IMG/VR virus record: IMGVR_UViG_3300012351_000011
Location: 1-54,989 of that record
Strand: one strand, 5' to 3'
DNA length: 54,989 bases
From: a virus
The position numbers and the translations under genes are program-made. This document shows, in pieces, positions 21,622 to 28,868 of the stretch. The notes beneath the pieces are model-generated. The model did no database searches. It was given only the letters and a program-made list of their open reading frames with translations, and was not told the DNA's origin. Position 1 is the stretch's first letter. Each line of letters opens with the position of its first letter.

Positions 21622-22264
21622 ATTTTTCCTCTCGTAGTGAGCCCAACCCACCCGATAATAATTCAACCATCCATAACCAGTCGCAACGACGTGGGTCAAT
21701 TTCTAATGGATGATTGACAACAAGATCTCTGATCGCTGAGTCAGTAAAGAGCCACATGTCGCCGCCTTGCTGTTCTGTGCGTTCACTTTGGCGGCGCTTG
21801 CCTTTGATCCAACCGCGATCTAACCACCGCTCAACTTTGTGATGATCGCAGCCCAGACCCAAACACAAACCACGCATGGTATAGCCCTCTTGGGTCTTGT
21901 TCACACCTATCCTCTTGGCTTTTAAGTGAACAGCGGTTTTTGTCCTGCCGAGGTGCTTGGCGATATCCCCCAGGCTCTTTCTGTGCAAATTGCGCTCAAG
22001 ATATGCTTCATCCTCTTCTGTCCAACGCGGTTCTTTTTGCCTGGCCAGGCCCAACTCACGGCCCCACTTCCTGATCACGTGCCGAGGATAACCCGGGAAA
22101 TAGTGCATCAGTTCGTCAATGGTTTCTGTGCGACCGTCGTAGCGTTCGAGCAAGATACGACGTTGCGAGTCAGAGAGGAAGTATTTCTGCTGAATGCCGC
22201 CACGGTGAATGCCTACGCGTTTTGCGCCAACCTGCTCTAAAGTCATGAGTGGTTGTACCATCAT
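21614..22264 (-). CDS. SANT/Myb-like and helix-turn-helix DNA-binding protein (216 aa)
   Basis: The central part reads RWTEEDEAYLERNLHRKSLGDIAKHLGRTKTAVHLKAKRIGV, a SANT/Myb-like helix triplet common in phage regulators. The preceding block (LLERYDGRTETIDELMHYFPGYPRHVIRKWGRELG) is a second helix-turn-helix, and a third putative one follows (MRGLCLGLGCDHHKVERWLDRGWI). Three DNA-binding units suggest a transcription or replication regulator. Its start overlaps the upstream stop by ATGA. Confidence 0.75.
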   Translation of the reverse strand: MMVQPLMTLEQVGAKRVGIHRGGIQQKYFLSDSQRRILLERYDGRTETIDELMHYFPGYPRHVIRKWGRELGLARQKEPRWTEEDEAYLERNLHRKSLGDIAKHLGRTKTAVHLKAKRIGVNKTQEGYTMRGLCLGLGCDHHKVERWLDRGWIKGKRRQSERTEQQGGDMWLFTDSAIRDLVVNHPLEIDPRRCDWLWMVELLSGGLGSLREEKYG

Positions 22265-22548
22265 GCGGTTACCTCCACTTTCGTTTCAAAATGCAGTCCA
22301 AACACGGTGACACCGCCTGGACAGAACGACAAAACCGCCAAGCCGTCAACAAGCATATTCATGGCGCGCGTAGTTGTGTCTTTTTCTCGATAGAGAATGG
22401 CATCCCCATGTGAGCCGAGATACTCAGAATATTCCGTGCGGATACGCGCAAAGTCCAGGTCAGAAGGTCCGTCTTGTTGCTGATATTCCCAAATGCGCAG
22501 TGGCACGCATAATTCCAGATGCATACGCAATAATTCATCATTGCTCAT
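22261..22548 (-). CDS. Hypothetical protein (95 aa)
   Basis: The protein MSNDELLRMHLELCVPLRIWEYQQ... has AAGGAG upstream and overlaps both neighbours by ATGA, so helicase, this protein and the SANT protein are made from one coupled message. No domain recognised. Confidence 0.6.
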   Translation of the reverse strand: MSNDELLRMHLELCVPLRIWEYQQQDGPSDLDFARIRTEYSEYLGSHGDAILYREKDTTTRAMNMLVDGLAVLSFCPGGVTVFGLHFETKVEVTA

Positions 22549-24224
22549 ACTGCCGCGCTCCTTGCTTCTTTGGCTTTGCGCCACTTCTCAAAAGACTGAT
22601 AGGCAACATCTAGCATGTCAGCAGCTTCACCTTTTGTTACCGTCTCTGGGTTGTATTGGAAGTTGAACCGGCGCTGGTACTTTGCCAGTTTTTCGAGTTG
22701 AGTTTCTGTCGCTGAGTCCTGTCTCCATGCTGCATTTCTGTCGATAAGTTTGACTGACTTCGCATCTGACAAGAGCATGCGTGCTTTACGTTCCGCCTGG
22801 CCCTGAGCCCAGTCAAGCGGCATGTATTCATTGCTCCACCATTGCATCTCGAAACGTGGCGCTAGTCGAGCGGCAACACGATAATAGCCGTCAATTTCAG
22901 ATGAGGGGATAAGCGCAATACGATGCTTTTCTTGTCCAACTTCCAGCACGAATTTACCGTCTGAACGGGACTGCCAATTGAGACGCGCTAGCACATTGAT
23001 GGTGATATCCTGATCTCGCTTCACATCGATCTTGCGTTCGCGCTTTTCACGTACTGCAACCTCTTTGCGCTCTTTCGCTTCAAGCAAGGTTTCACCGTCT
23101 TGCAGGTCAACACCTGTTACCCTTGCAAGGGATTGAGGCTCTAGCCTGTGATTGAGTACGTTGTCAGTGGCATCAAGAATAAGCGCATCTGTTTTTGTGG
23201 GAGCAAGGCGCAATATTCTGCCAATACATTGCGCATAGAGACTACGGGACTTGGTAGGACGCGCCATAATAGCGCATGAGAGGAAGATATACCGGCCTTC
23301 ATCCTCATCATAAGATGTTTCAGCGTCGTACCCTTCTGTGAAGACCTGGCAGTTACACAACACGCGATATTTGCCCGTCTCAAAATCTTTGAGGATTGCT
23401 GATCGATTTGGCGTTTTACCAGACACAGCAACCGCTTTTACACCTGCCTCATTAAATGCATCTGCCAGATGGTCAGCATGATTGATATCCACTGTGAAGG
23501 CCATAGCTTGACGATCTGAAGCGTGTTCCAGATACCCTTCAACAATCTTTCGATTGCGTTCAGGCGTATCAATCTTCTCTGCCAGTTCTTTAACCTGGTA
23601 ATCGCCTTCTTTGGTATGCAGGCCGTCAAGAGATGTCCCTGTTTTGATAGCTACGGCTTTGACATTGGTGAGATACCCCTGCTCTACGCCGTCTAGGATT
23701 GATACAGTGTGTACTGACTCACCAAACAGGTCATCATTGGTTATCCTGTCCATACGGTCATCAGTGGCCGTACAGCCAAGCTTAAAAGCATCTTCTAGCT
23801 GAGCTAGAACTTTGCCGTATTCGTTGCCAGAATGCGCGTGGTGAACTTCATCCACAATAACCAGGCCAAAGCCAAAGTGCTTTAAGTTTTTCAAGTGGTT
23901 AGGCCGCGCAATGGTCTGAATACTGGCTACTGTGATTGGATGACCCCAATCCTGATAGCCACCTCCAACTTTGCCGATTTGCGCATCAGGATCGATGTAA
24001 CGATACTTTTGCGCAGCCTGGGTCAGCAACTCGTCACGATGTGCGATTATCAGGACATTTGTATTTGTGCGCTTCCTGATCTCAACCGCAATGGCACTGA
24101 AGCAAACAGTTTTACCCAGTCCTGTCGCATGAACAAATTTCGCTTTCCCCTTAGGGTTATCTTTATGTATACTCAGGACGCGATCCCTCGTCGCAACCTG
24201 ATAATCTCTCAACTCTACCTGCAT
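22545..24224 (-). CDS. SF2 helicase (RadD/UvsW-like)
   Basis: The 559-residue protein has the Q-like start LRDYQVATRD, Walker A ATGLGKT (33-39), DEVH (125-128), TATDDR (152-157) and motif VI QCIGRILR (332-339). The C-terminal 200 residues have a charged segment and an extra helical domain. Such enzymes unwind branched DNA in repair, recombination-dependent replication or restart. A palindrome copy at 23120 is read as SLAR. Confidence 0.85.
   Translation of the reverse strand: MQVELRDYQVATRDRVLSIHKDNPKGKAKFVHATGLGKTVCFSAIAVEIRKRTNTNVLIIAHRDELLTQAAQKYRYIDPDAQIGKVGGGYQDWGHPITVASIQTIARPNHLKNLKHFGFGLVIVDEVHHAHSGNEYGKVLAQLEDAFKLGCTATDDRMDRITNDDLFGESVHTVSILDGVEQGYLTNVKAVAIKTGTSLDGLHTKEGDYQVKELAEKIDTPERNRKIVEGYLEHASDRQAMAFTVDINHADHLADAFNEAGVKAVAVSGKTPNRSAILKDFETGKYRVLCNCQVFTEGYDAETSYDEDEGRYIFLSCAIMARPTKSRSLYAQCIGRILRLAPTKTDALILDATDNVLNHRLEPQSLARVTGVDLQDGETLLEAKERKEVAVREKRERKIDVKRDQDITINVLARLNWQSRSDGKFVLEVGQEKHRIALIPSSEIDGYYRVAARLAPRFEMQWWSNEYMPLDWAQGQAERKARMLLSDAKSVKLIDRNAAWRQDSATETQLEKLAKYQRRFNFQYNPETVTKGEAADMLDVAYQSFEKWRKAKEARSAAV
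23120..23131. repeat. Dispersed palindrome, copy 13
   Basis: CCCTTGCAAGGG in the helicase gene, read on (-) as SLARV. Confidence 0.9.
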
Positions 24225-24248
24225 AACAAAAGCTCTCTTCCCTGAAAA

Positions 24249-24455
24249 CTACTGCACCTCGACCATTTTTGTACTTTCATCTATATGCCGGTCAAACGAC
24301 GATTGCTTGACACGGTATGGTCCGGTATCGCCATTGGTCCGAAACGCCTCTATTTTGCCTTTCCTGATTTTCCGCAGGACCGTGATCGGCTTTATCTTGA
24401 GGAAAGCGGCGACCTCTTTCACCGTGTAAATTCTCTCCTGCTCTGCTGTAACCAT
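24249..24455 (-). CDS. Excisionase/MerR-type helix-turn-helix protein (68 aa)
   Basis: YTVKEVAAFLKIKPITVLRKIRKGKIEAFRTNG... is the HTH_17/excisionase fold. It is the first gene of the helicase operon, reading away from the control element at 24516. It may be the excisionase partner of the integrase, or the regulator of the divergent promoters. AAAGGG stands before ATG 24455. Confidence 0.75.
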   Translation of the reverse strand: MVTAEQERIYTVKEVAAFLKIKPITVLRKIRKGKIEAFRTNGDTGPYRVKQSSFDRHIDESTKMVEVQ

Positions 24456-24492
24456 GTGAATTCCCTTTCTTTGTTCCAACTGCTCTTGTGTT

Positions 24493-24521
24493 AGTATAGC
24501 ATTGTCTTGCTATGATTGCAA
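24493..24521 (-). promoter_or_regulatory. Leftward early promoter
   Basis: On (-): TTGCAA (24516-24521), 17 bases, TATACT (24493-24498); it drives the 24455-20489 operon. Confidence 0.75.
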
Positions 24522-24540
24522 GAGTATTGCAAAGTATTGA
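24516..24540. promoter_or_regulatory. Shared 25-base control element (copy B)
   Basis: Exact reverse complement of 7877-7901. It covers both -35 boxes of divergent promoters here too. Confidence 0.75.
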
Positions 24541-24555
24541 TAAGTGAGCTATACT
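24527..24555 (+). promoter_or_regulatory. Rightward early promoter
   Basis: TTGCAA (24527-24532), 17 bases, TATACT (24550-24555), reading into 24592. Confidence 0.75.
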
Positions 24556-24591
24556 AAGAACAGGTAAACCAATTAAGAAAAGGAGATGTCT

Positions 24592-24834
24592 ATGCCACTA
24601 TCTGAAGATTTTGTCGCAAAGAGGCGTGCTGAAATTAACAATGCCGCTGAAACGTATGTCAGCACACTCTTTACCTACATGCAATGTCTGGATATGAGCA
24701 CCGAGAACGGCGTGAGTACCGGACATGGCATTGTCAACATAGTTGAGCAGATCCGCAAAATGCAGGATGCTCTCAACAAGCCTACTGAAAACCTCACTCG
24801 ACCAGAACGCAAAGACGCATTTGGACGCCGTTAA
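24592..24834 (+). CDS. Small helical protein (80 aa)
   Basis: MPLSEDFVAKRRAEINNAAETYVSTLFTYM... is an amphipathic helical protein with AAAGGAG upstream of ATG 24592. First gene of a short rightward operon from the shared control element. Function unknown. Confidence 0.6.
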   Translation: MPLSEDFVAKRRAEINNAAETYVSTLFTYMQCLDMSTENGVSTGHGIVNIVEQIRKMQDALNKPTENLTRPERKDAFGRR

Positions 24835-24854
24835 CCACACAGAAAGGAAACACC

Positions 24855-25511
24855 ATGACCATCGAATTTTTACATGAGATGCACGAGACCGATAATCATC
24901 ACGCTATGGCCCGGCTGGATGGAGAATACGAAGGCGGTCATGTCCGCGAGTCGTTTGTCCACCTGAAACCTCATTCTGTCAAGCTTCATCGCCTCAGTAG
25001 CTACAGCGAAAATGATAGCTTCCACATGACCGCTACAGAAGCTGATGCATTTGTTGAAGCGTGGCTAGCCTTCAAAGCCAACACTGAACAGTGGCTACAG
25101 ATCGAAGCCGAAAAGAAAGCACGCGCCGAGCAGGCCGAACAATCACGCCAGTTATCAGTGTGGAAACAGGTAGAAGAGTTGGCGCAAAGCATTCCAGGGT
25201 TGGAGATTATCGCTAGGGAAGAAGATGTTTGGGATGAAGATGACCAAACTGGCACTACTACGGCGTGGGAAGTATTGCATCGCGCACTTGGCCGAGGCAA
25301 CAAATACCTGTACAGTGCTGACCAGGTGATGCTGGAGGTACAAGGACTCATCGAAGAATATAACCAGCACCTTCAGCACCTTGAAAACATCGAGGAAGCA
25401 AACTGGAACAATTGGTGGCCAGCTTATATCGAAACTGCAAAACAGTTCCTCGCCACTCATCGCGCACATCAAACAAACAGAACATCTCCCCTGGTTGAAA
25501 CAAACGCATAG
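24855..25511 (+). CDS. Hypothetical helical protein (218 aa)
   Basis: An N-terminal beta-rich part (MTIEFLHEMHETDNHHAMARLDGEYEG...) leads into a long charged helix (about 75-105) and further acidic helices with many Trp residues. AGAAAGGA precedes the ATG. No match recalled. Co-transcribed with 24592. Confidence 0.6.
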   Translation: MTIEFLHEMHETDNHHAMARLDGEYEGGHVRESFVHLKPHSVKLHRLSSYSENDSFHMTATEADAFVEAWLAFKANTEQWLQIEAEKKARAEQAEQSRQLSVWKQVEELAQSIPGLEIIAREEDVWDEDDQTGTTTAWEVLHRALGRGNKYLYSADQVMLEVQGLIEEYNQHLQHLENIEEANWNNWWPAYIETAKQFLATHRAHQTNRTSPLVETNA

Positions 25512-25516
25512 CATAA

Positions 25517-25529
25517 CCCTTGCAAGGGG
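25517..25529. repeat. Dispersed palindrome, copy 14
   Basis: CCCTTGCAAGGGG six bases after the stop of the 24855 gene. Confidence 0.9.
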
Positions 25530-25592
25530 TAGAGAAGGAGGTGCAACACTCAGCTAAAACAGTGCTGGATGACAACTGAATACTGGAGCTAC

Positions 25593-25638
25593 GAGCGGTC
25601 AGACGGATATACATTTGACCGCTCAACTTTGATATACT
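25593..25638 (+). promoter_or_regulatory. Inverted repeat and extended -10 promoter
   Basis: GAGCGGTCA (25593-25601) and TGACCGCTC (25616-25624) are a perfect repeat just before TGATATACT (25630-25638), an extended -10 box. A regulator bound to the repeat would control the 25686 gene. Confidence 0.45.
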
Positions 25639-25685
25639 GACTGTCAAGAGAAGATGTGAACACTATTGAGAGAGGAAATACACAA

Positions 25686-26063
25686 ATGAACGAAGCAACA
25701 CAACGCGCAATGGCTGAGCTTATCAAAGCTGTCGAGAAACAGTATGGCCCGGTTGAGTACATAACCATGTGCCAGCCATTTGAGGAAAGCGCTTATTTCA
25801 AACGCATGGCCGGTTTGCCAACGATGAAACGCCGTTCATCACGGCGCGGCCAGGTCCAGGCCAAACGCGCACGACTCGGTTTGCCGGTGGATGGCAAAGT
25901 GAAACCGTTCATGTGGAGCGGAGAACTACACAAGCCAACTCGCAAACAATGTTACGAAGCAGCTCTGCAAGCTGACAGAATGATACGATCTTACTCTATG
26001 CTGGGAAATGCAGAGACTGAGCGGCAGTATCTCATACAAAGCTGGATAGGAATGATGATATAA
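25686..26063 (+). CDS. Hypothetical basic protein (125 aa)
   Basis: MNEATQRAMAELIKAVEKQYGPVEY... has a very basic centre (MKRRSSRRGQVQAKRARLGL) that may contact nucleic acid. AGAGAGGAA precedes the ATG. It is monocistronic: own promoter, strong terminator at 26084. Function unknown. Confidence 0.6.
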   Translation: MNEATQRAMAELIKAVEKQYGPVEYITMCQPFEESAYFKRMAGLPTMKRRSSRRGQVQAKRARLGLPVDGKVKPFMWSGELHKPTRKQCYEAALQADRMIRSYSMLGNAETERQYLIQSWIGMMI

Positions 26064-26083
26064 TAAACATTGACCTGCGACCA

Positions 26084-26131
26084 AACAAAAAGCCTCTAAC
26101 TTACTCCCATTTCAGTTAGAGGCTTTTTGTT
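26084..26131 (+). terminator. Strong intrinsic terminator
   Basis: AACAAAAAGCCTCTAAC pairs perfectly over 17 bp with its partner at 26115-26131 (14-base loop), and the right arm contains TTTTTGTTGTT. Confidence 0.9.
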
Positions 26132-26237
26132 GTTGCTGTTCAGGATCAAGAGCTTCTTGTTGGTCCGCTACAGACAGTATAGCCGTTTGACGGAAACCTT
26201 GCAAGAGTTGGAATATGTTTTGAAGTACTATGCACGA

Positions 26238-26266
26238 TTGCGCAGAGTCTTGAAACGTGCTATACT
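26238..26266 (+). promoter_or_regulatory. Early-type promoter
   Basis: TTGCGC (26238-26243), 17 bases, TATACT (26261-26266). CTTGCAAGAGTT upstream (26199) resembles part of the 25-base control element. Confidence 0.65.
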
Positions 26267-26283
26267 GTGGCTATACGACGTTT

Positions 26284-26314
26284 GATGCATGGTTAGCTAA
26301 AATAACCATGCATC
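26284..26314 (+). other. Perfect 12-bp leader hairpin
   Basis: GATGCATGGTTA and TAACCATGCATC flank a 7-base loop between promoter and ribosome site of the 26344 gene. Confidence 0.6.
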
Positions 26315-26343
26315 TGATAAAACCTGATTAGGAGGCTCTATCA

Positions 26344-26706
26344 ATGGATACTGTATCACCTTCTGAATTAACCTTACAAGAGCAGATCAACTTGTTACGA
26401 AAACGGGTAGAGGCACTCGAAAAACGACCAGAGCACAAGAAGCGCAAGAAAACGTGGGCAAAACTGCCTCCGCTTACCCCTGAAGAAGAGAAACAGGCTA
26501 AATCTCTCATTCTGCCAGTCCTGAAAAGTTTGCCAAAGGGTAAAATGGTCAATTCGTACTTTATCTCTCAGCAAAAGATCCAGCTCAGGAGACTCGGCTC
26601 CGTCAAAGTACGCAACCGCCTGGAGGAACTTATCAGTTTGACTCCCGATTTTATCAAGAAAGAAGGAAAAGGCAAAACCACGCTCTATTGTCTCAATAAA
26701 GAGTAA
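26344..26706 (+). CDS. Stand-alone winged-helix protein related to the helicase C-terminus (120 aa)
   Basis: An N-terminal coiled coil (LQEQINLLRKRVEALEKR) is followed by a basic stretch and a winged helix (VNSYFISQQ...LGSVKVRNRLEELI...GKGKTTLYCL). This last part aligns with residues ~515-580 of the 10473-12224 protein. It might dimerise and compete for or extend the same DNA or protein contacts. It has its own promoter, leader hairpin and terminator. Confidence 0.65.
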   Translation: MDTVSPSELTLQEQINLLRKRVEALEKRPEHKKRKKTWAKLPPLTPEEEKQAKSLILPVLKSLPKGKMVNSYFISQQKIQLRRLGSVKVRNRLEELISLTPDFIKKEGKGKTTLYCLNKE

Positions 26707-26724
26707 CCCTGTATCACAAACAAG

Positions 26725-26759
26725 AAAGAGACTGGCGATTAACTTTTGCCAGTCTCTTT
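26725..26759 (+). terminator. Intrinsic terminator
   Basis: AAAGAGACTGGC and GCCAGTCTCTTT pair perfectly and are followed by TTATTG. Confidence 0.85.
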
Positions 26760-26810
26760 TTATTGTGCCTTGCAGGGGGTAGTGTGAGTGGAATTACACA
26801 AGATGACCGG

Positions 26811-27173
26811 ATACATAGATGGAGACTTTATTCAAATTGGTTTGAAGAGTATGCTTAAAATATAAGATAGCTTGACAAGCCACTTTATAGCGTATCTATG
26901 TATGACATGTATATCTTTTGCTTAATAAGCTATATAAGCAAATATATATATTCTTTGGGTAAGTAATTGAATAGATATCTCTATTCTTTCTATCTATGTA
27001 TGGGTATGCATACTACCCCCTGCAAGGGATAGAAATATTTTTAACAATATCTTTTAAGCATCCCTATACATAAATAGGAAAAATAGAAAATAATATGCAC
27101 TGCCTCACCCAAAGAAAAAGGACTATAGCATAGTAAGCTTTTTTTGCTTTGTGGCGCATAGTCTACATAGATA
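26811..27173. repeat. Possible integrase arm-type sites
   Basis: The word ATCTATGTA occurs four times: 26811-26820 and 27163-27173 (reverse), 26893-26904 and 26991-27002 (forward, both TATCTATGTATG). This A/T-rich, gene-free region precedes the tRNA-derived sequence and the integrase, as attP arm sites do. Nothing else is seen in 26760-27300 except two near copies of the palindrome (26767, 27016) and copy 15. Confidence 0.4.
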
Positions 27174-27274
27174 TGTTGTGATGTCGCTTCTCATCCTGAT
27201 CTCTGTTTTAAGCATCCTCAAGAACTTACTGAGCAAAATTTTAACTGTTTTGCTCACCTGCATAGATCCCTCTA

Positions 27275-27286
27275 CCCCTTGCAAGG
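27275..27286. repeat. Dispersed palindrome, copy 15
   Basis: CCCCTTGCAAGG in the non-coding attachment region. Confidence 0.85.
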
Positions 27287-27305
27287 TATGACTAATCGAT
27301 GTGAA

Positions 27306-27350
27306 GTTCCTGTAGCGAAAGTGGATAGAGCGTCGGTCTTCGGAACCGTA
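27306..27350 (+). tRNA. tRNA-Arg 5' half (fragment, anticodon TCG)
   Basis: The sequence follows a tRNA-Arg from position 1 to the anticodon stem: acceptor arm GTTCCTG, then TA, a D-arm with GTGGATAGAGCG, and the anticodon loop CTTCGGA (27338-27344, anticodon TCG). No T-arm or 3' acceptor follows. It is therefore a relic or a captured fragment and not a working gene. Confidence 0.55.
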
Positions 27351-27514
27351 AGTATGGTATACTTCAGATAACTGTGTTATACTTCTTCTATGTCCATGCA
27401 TTAGGTTTTTGAGGTGATACGCAGTAGGTTGAGGCAGACAGGCAATAGGTTTATGTCTTTTTGACAAGAAACACTTTTTCTAAGACGGCTCTACAAGCCA
27501 TTTCCCTTTAAAAG

Positions 27515-27556
27515 TGTTCCCGACAGGAATCGAACCTGCGCACTCGGTTCCGGAGA
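27515..27556 (-). other. tRNA-Arg 3' half; likely attP core
   Basis: Read on (-), the sequence runs from an anticodon loop of CTCCGGA type (anticodon CCG) through stem ACCGA and T-arm GCAGGTTCGATTCCTG to acceptor CGGGAAC and discriminator A. The 5' half is absent. A tRNA 3' end next to an integrase gene is the classic attP core, which rebuilds the host tRNA on integration. The host target would be a tRNA-Arg gene. Confidence 0.65.
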
Positions 27557-27624
27557 CATACCTAACATTACCTCGGCTTCTCAAGCCAGTTTACCCCTAT
27601 TGCTGTAGTTGACGCACTCTGTTT

Positions 27625-27637
27625 CCCTTGCAAGGGG
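27625..27637. repeat. Dispersed palindrome, copy 16
   Basis: CCCTTGCAAGGGG directly before the integrase start; its right arm AAGGGGG serves as ribosome site. Confidence 0.9.
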
Positions 27638-27642
27638 GCTAT

Positions 27643-28695
27643 GTGGCAAAACGAAAAGTACAAGAACGCTTGTTTGTTGCTATCCCTGTCCAGGAAGCGG
27701 TCGCCAGTTTTCTGGCATCAACGCATGTCAAACGCTTGATGCCAAACACCCAAACTGAGTACACGTCAGAACTGGGTACTTTTGCGAACTGGTGCGCAGG
27801 TCAACATGTCACGCTCGACCAGGTGAACGCGAAACAGGTTGACTTGTTTCTTGAACACATCAGATCGACGCACAAACCGCACCAGGTACACAGGAAAGAA
27901 GTCTCCAGCTATACCCTTGCAGGGATGACTCGGGTGATAAAAACGTTTCTCAATTGGTGCTTAGACGACGAAGAGTACAGCAAGCATGTCAAAGCCGATG
28001 TCGTCAGGCGTATCAAAAAGCCTCGGGTGATCAAGACCATTATCGAAACATTCACACCTGTGCAAATAGAAGCGTTATTTGCAGCCTGCGCCAAAGAGGA
28101 AAGCGATCACTTGCGTCTGCGAGATCGGGCCATTATCGCGCTTCTGTTGGACACTGGCATACGTGCGAATGAGCTATGCACTTTGACCATTGCCAATGTT
28201 GACCTATCGCCTGGAGACGCGCACATCAAGATATTAGGTAAAGGAAACAAGTGGGGTGAAGTTGGCATGGGCTCAGAATGTCGCAAGCTGATGAGCCAAT
28301 ACTTGCGCAAGTTTCGAGAGCCAACATTGGAAGATGAAATCAGAAGGGGGACACAAGGCAAGAAGCTGTCAGATCAGCAAGAGCGAAGACTGAAGAGAAA
28401 CTTGCAAGAGACAACGCCATTTTTTATGAACAGAAACGGCCAGTCGCTGACAACAAACGGCCTGGGCAGAATTGTTGCTCGTCTGGGTGAATGGGCCAAT
28501 ATCGAAGGTGTGCGATGTAGTCCTCACACCCTGCGTCATACATTCGCTGCCATGTTCATGCGTAATGGAGGGGATATTTACACGCTGTCAAAGCTCCTGC
28601 GTCATAGTTCGGTGAAGGTCACCGAGGACTATCTGAAGTCCATCCAGCAATGGGAAGCGCGCAAGAGCAGTAAATCTGTACTGGATAATTTGTAG
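27643..28695 (+). CDS. int: Tyrosine recombinase (phage integrase)
   Basis: The 350-residue protein has an N-terminal SAM-like core-binding domain (about 15-115) and a catalytic domain with Arg174 (TGIRANEL), His295 and Arg298 (HTLRHTFA), His321 (LLRHSS) and Tyr330 (TEDYL). It joins phage and host DNA at the adjacent tRNA-derived site. I chose GTG 27643, which follows AAGGGGG at 4 bases; the TTG at 27628 lies within the palindrome itself. Convergent or same-strand excisionase candidates are at 24249 and 16090. Confidence 0.9.
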   Translation: MAKRKVQERLFVAIPVQEAVASFLASTHVKRLMPNTQTEYTSELGTFANWCAGQHVTLDQVNAKQVDLFLEHIRSTHKPHQVHRKEVSSYTLAGMTRVIKTFLNWCLDDEEYSKHVKADVVRRIKKPRVIKTIIETFTPVQIEALFAACAKEESDHLRLRDRAIIALLLDTGIRANELCTLTIANVDLSPGDAHIKILGKGNKWGEVGMGSECRKLMSQYLRKFREPTLEDEIRRGTQGKKLSDQQERRLKRNLQETTPFFMNRNGQSLTTNGLGRIVARLGEWANIEGVRCSPHTLRHTFAAMFMRNGGDIYTLSKLLRHSSVKVTEDYLKSIQQWEARKSSKSVLDNL

Positions 28696-28868
28696 TGTGG
28701 AACACTTCCCGCCTGTGTGCGACCACAAGCAGGAAGCTAGCACATTCCCATGGCACTGTAAGAGACGATGGGAACGGCTATAGCTATTGTAGCACAACAA
28801 TGTAGCTCTTCCCTATCGCCTCGACTCGTAAGTGTTTTTATCAAGAGAGTTGAGGAAAGGAAATTTTC

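Noticed and set aside
27306-27380. A complete tRNA-Arg gene
   Set aside because: No T-arm or 3' acceptor follows the anticodon arm, so only a fragment is present.
27123-27467. A 114-codon (-) frame in the attachment region
   Set aside because: It crosses the tRNA 5' half and a palindrome, has no ribosome site, and its composition is irregular; treated as non-coding.
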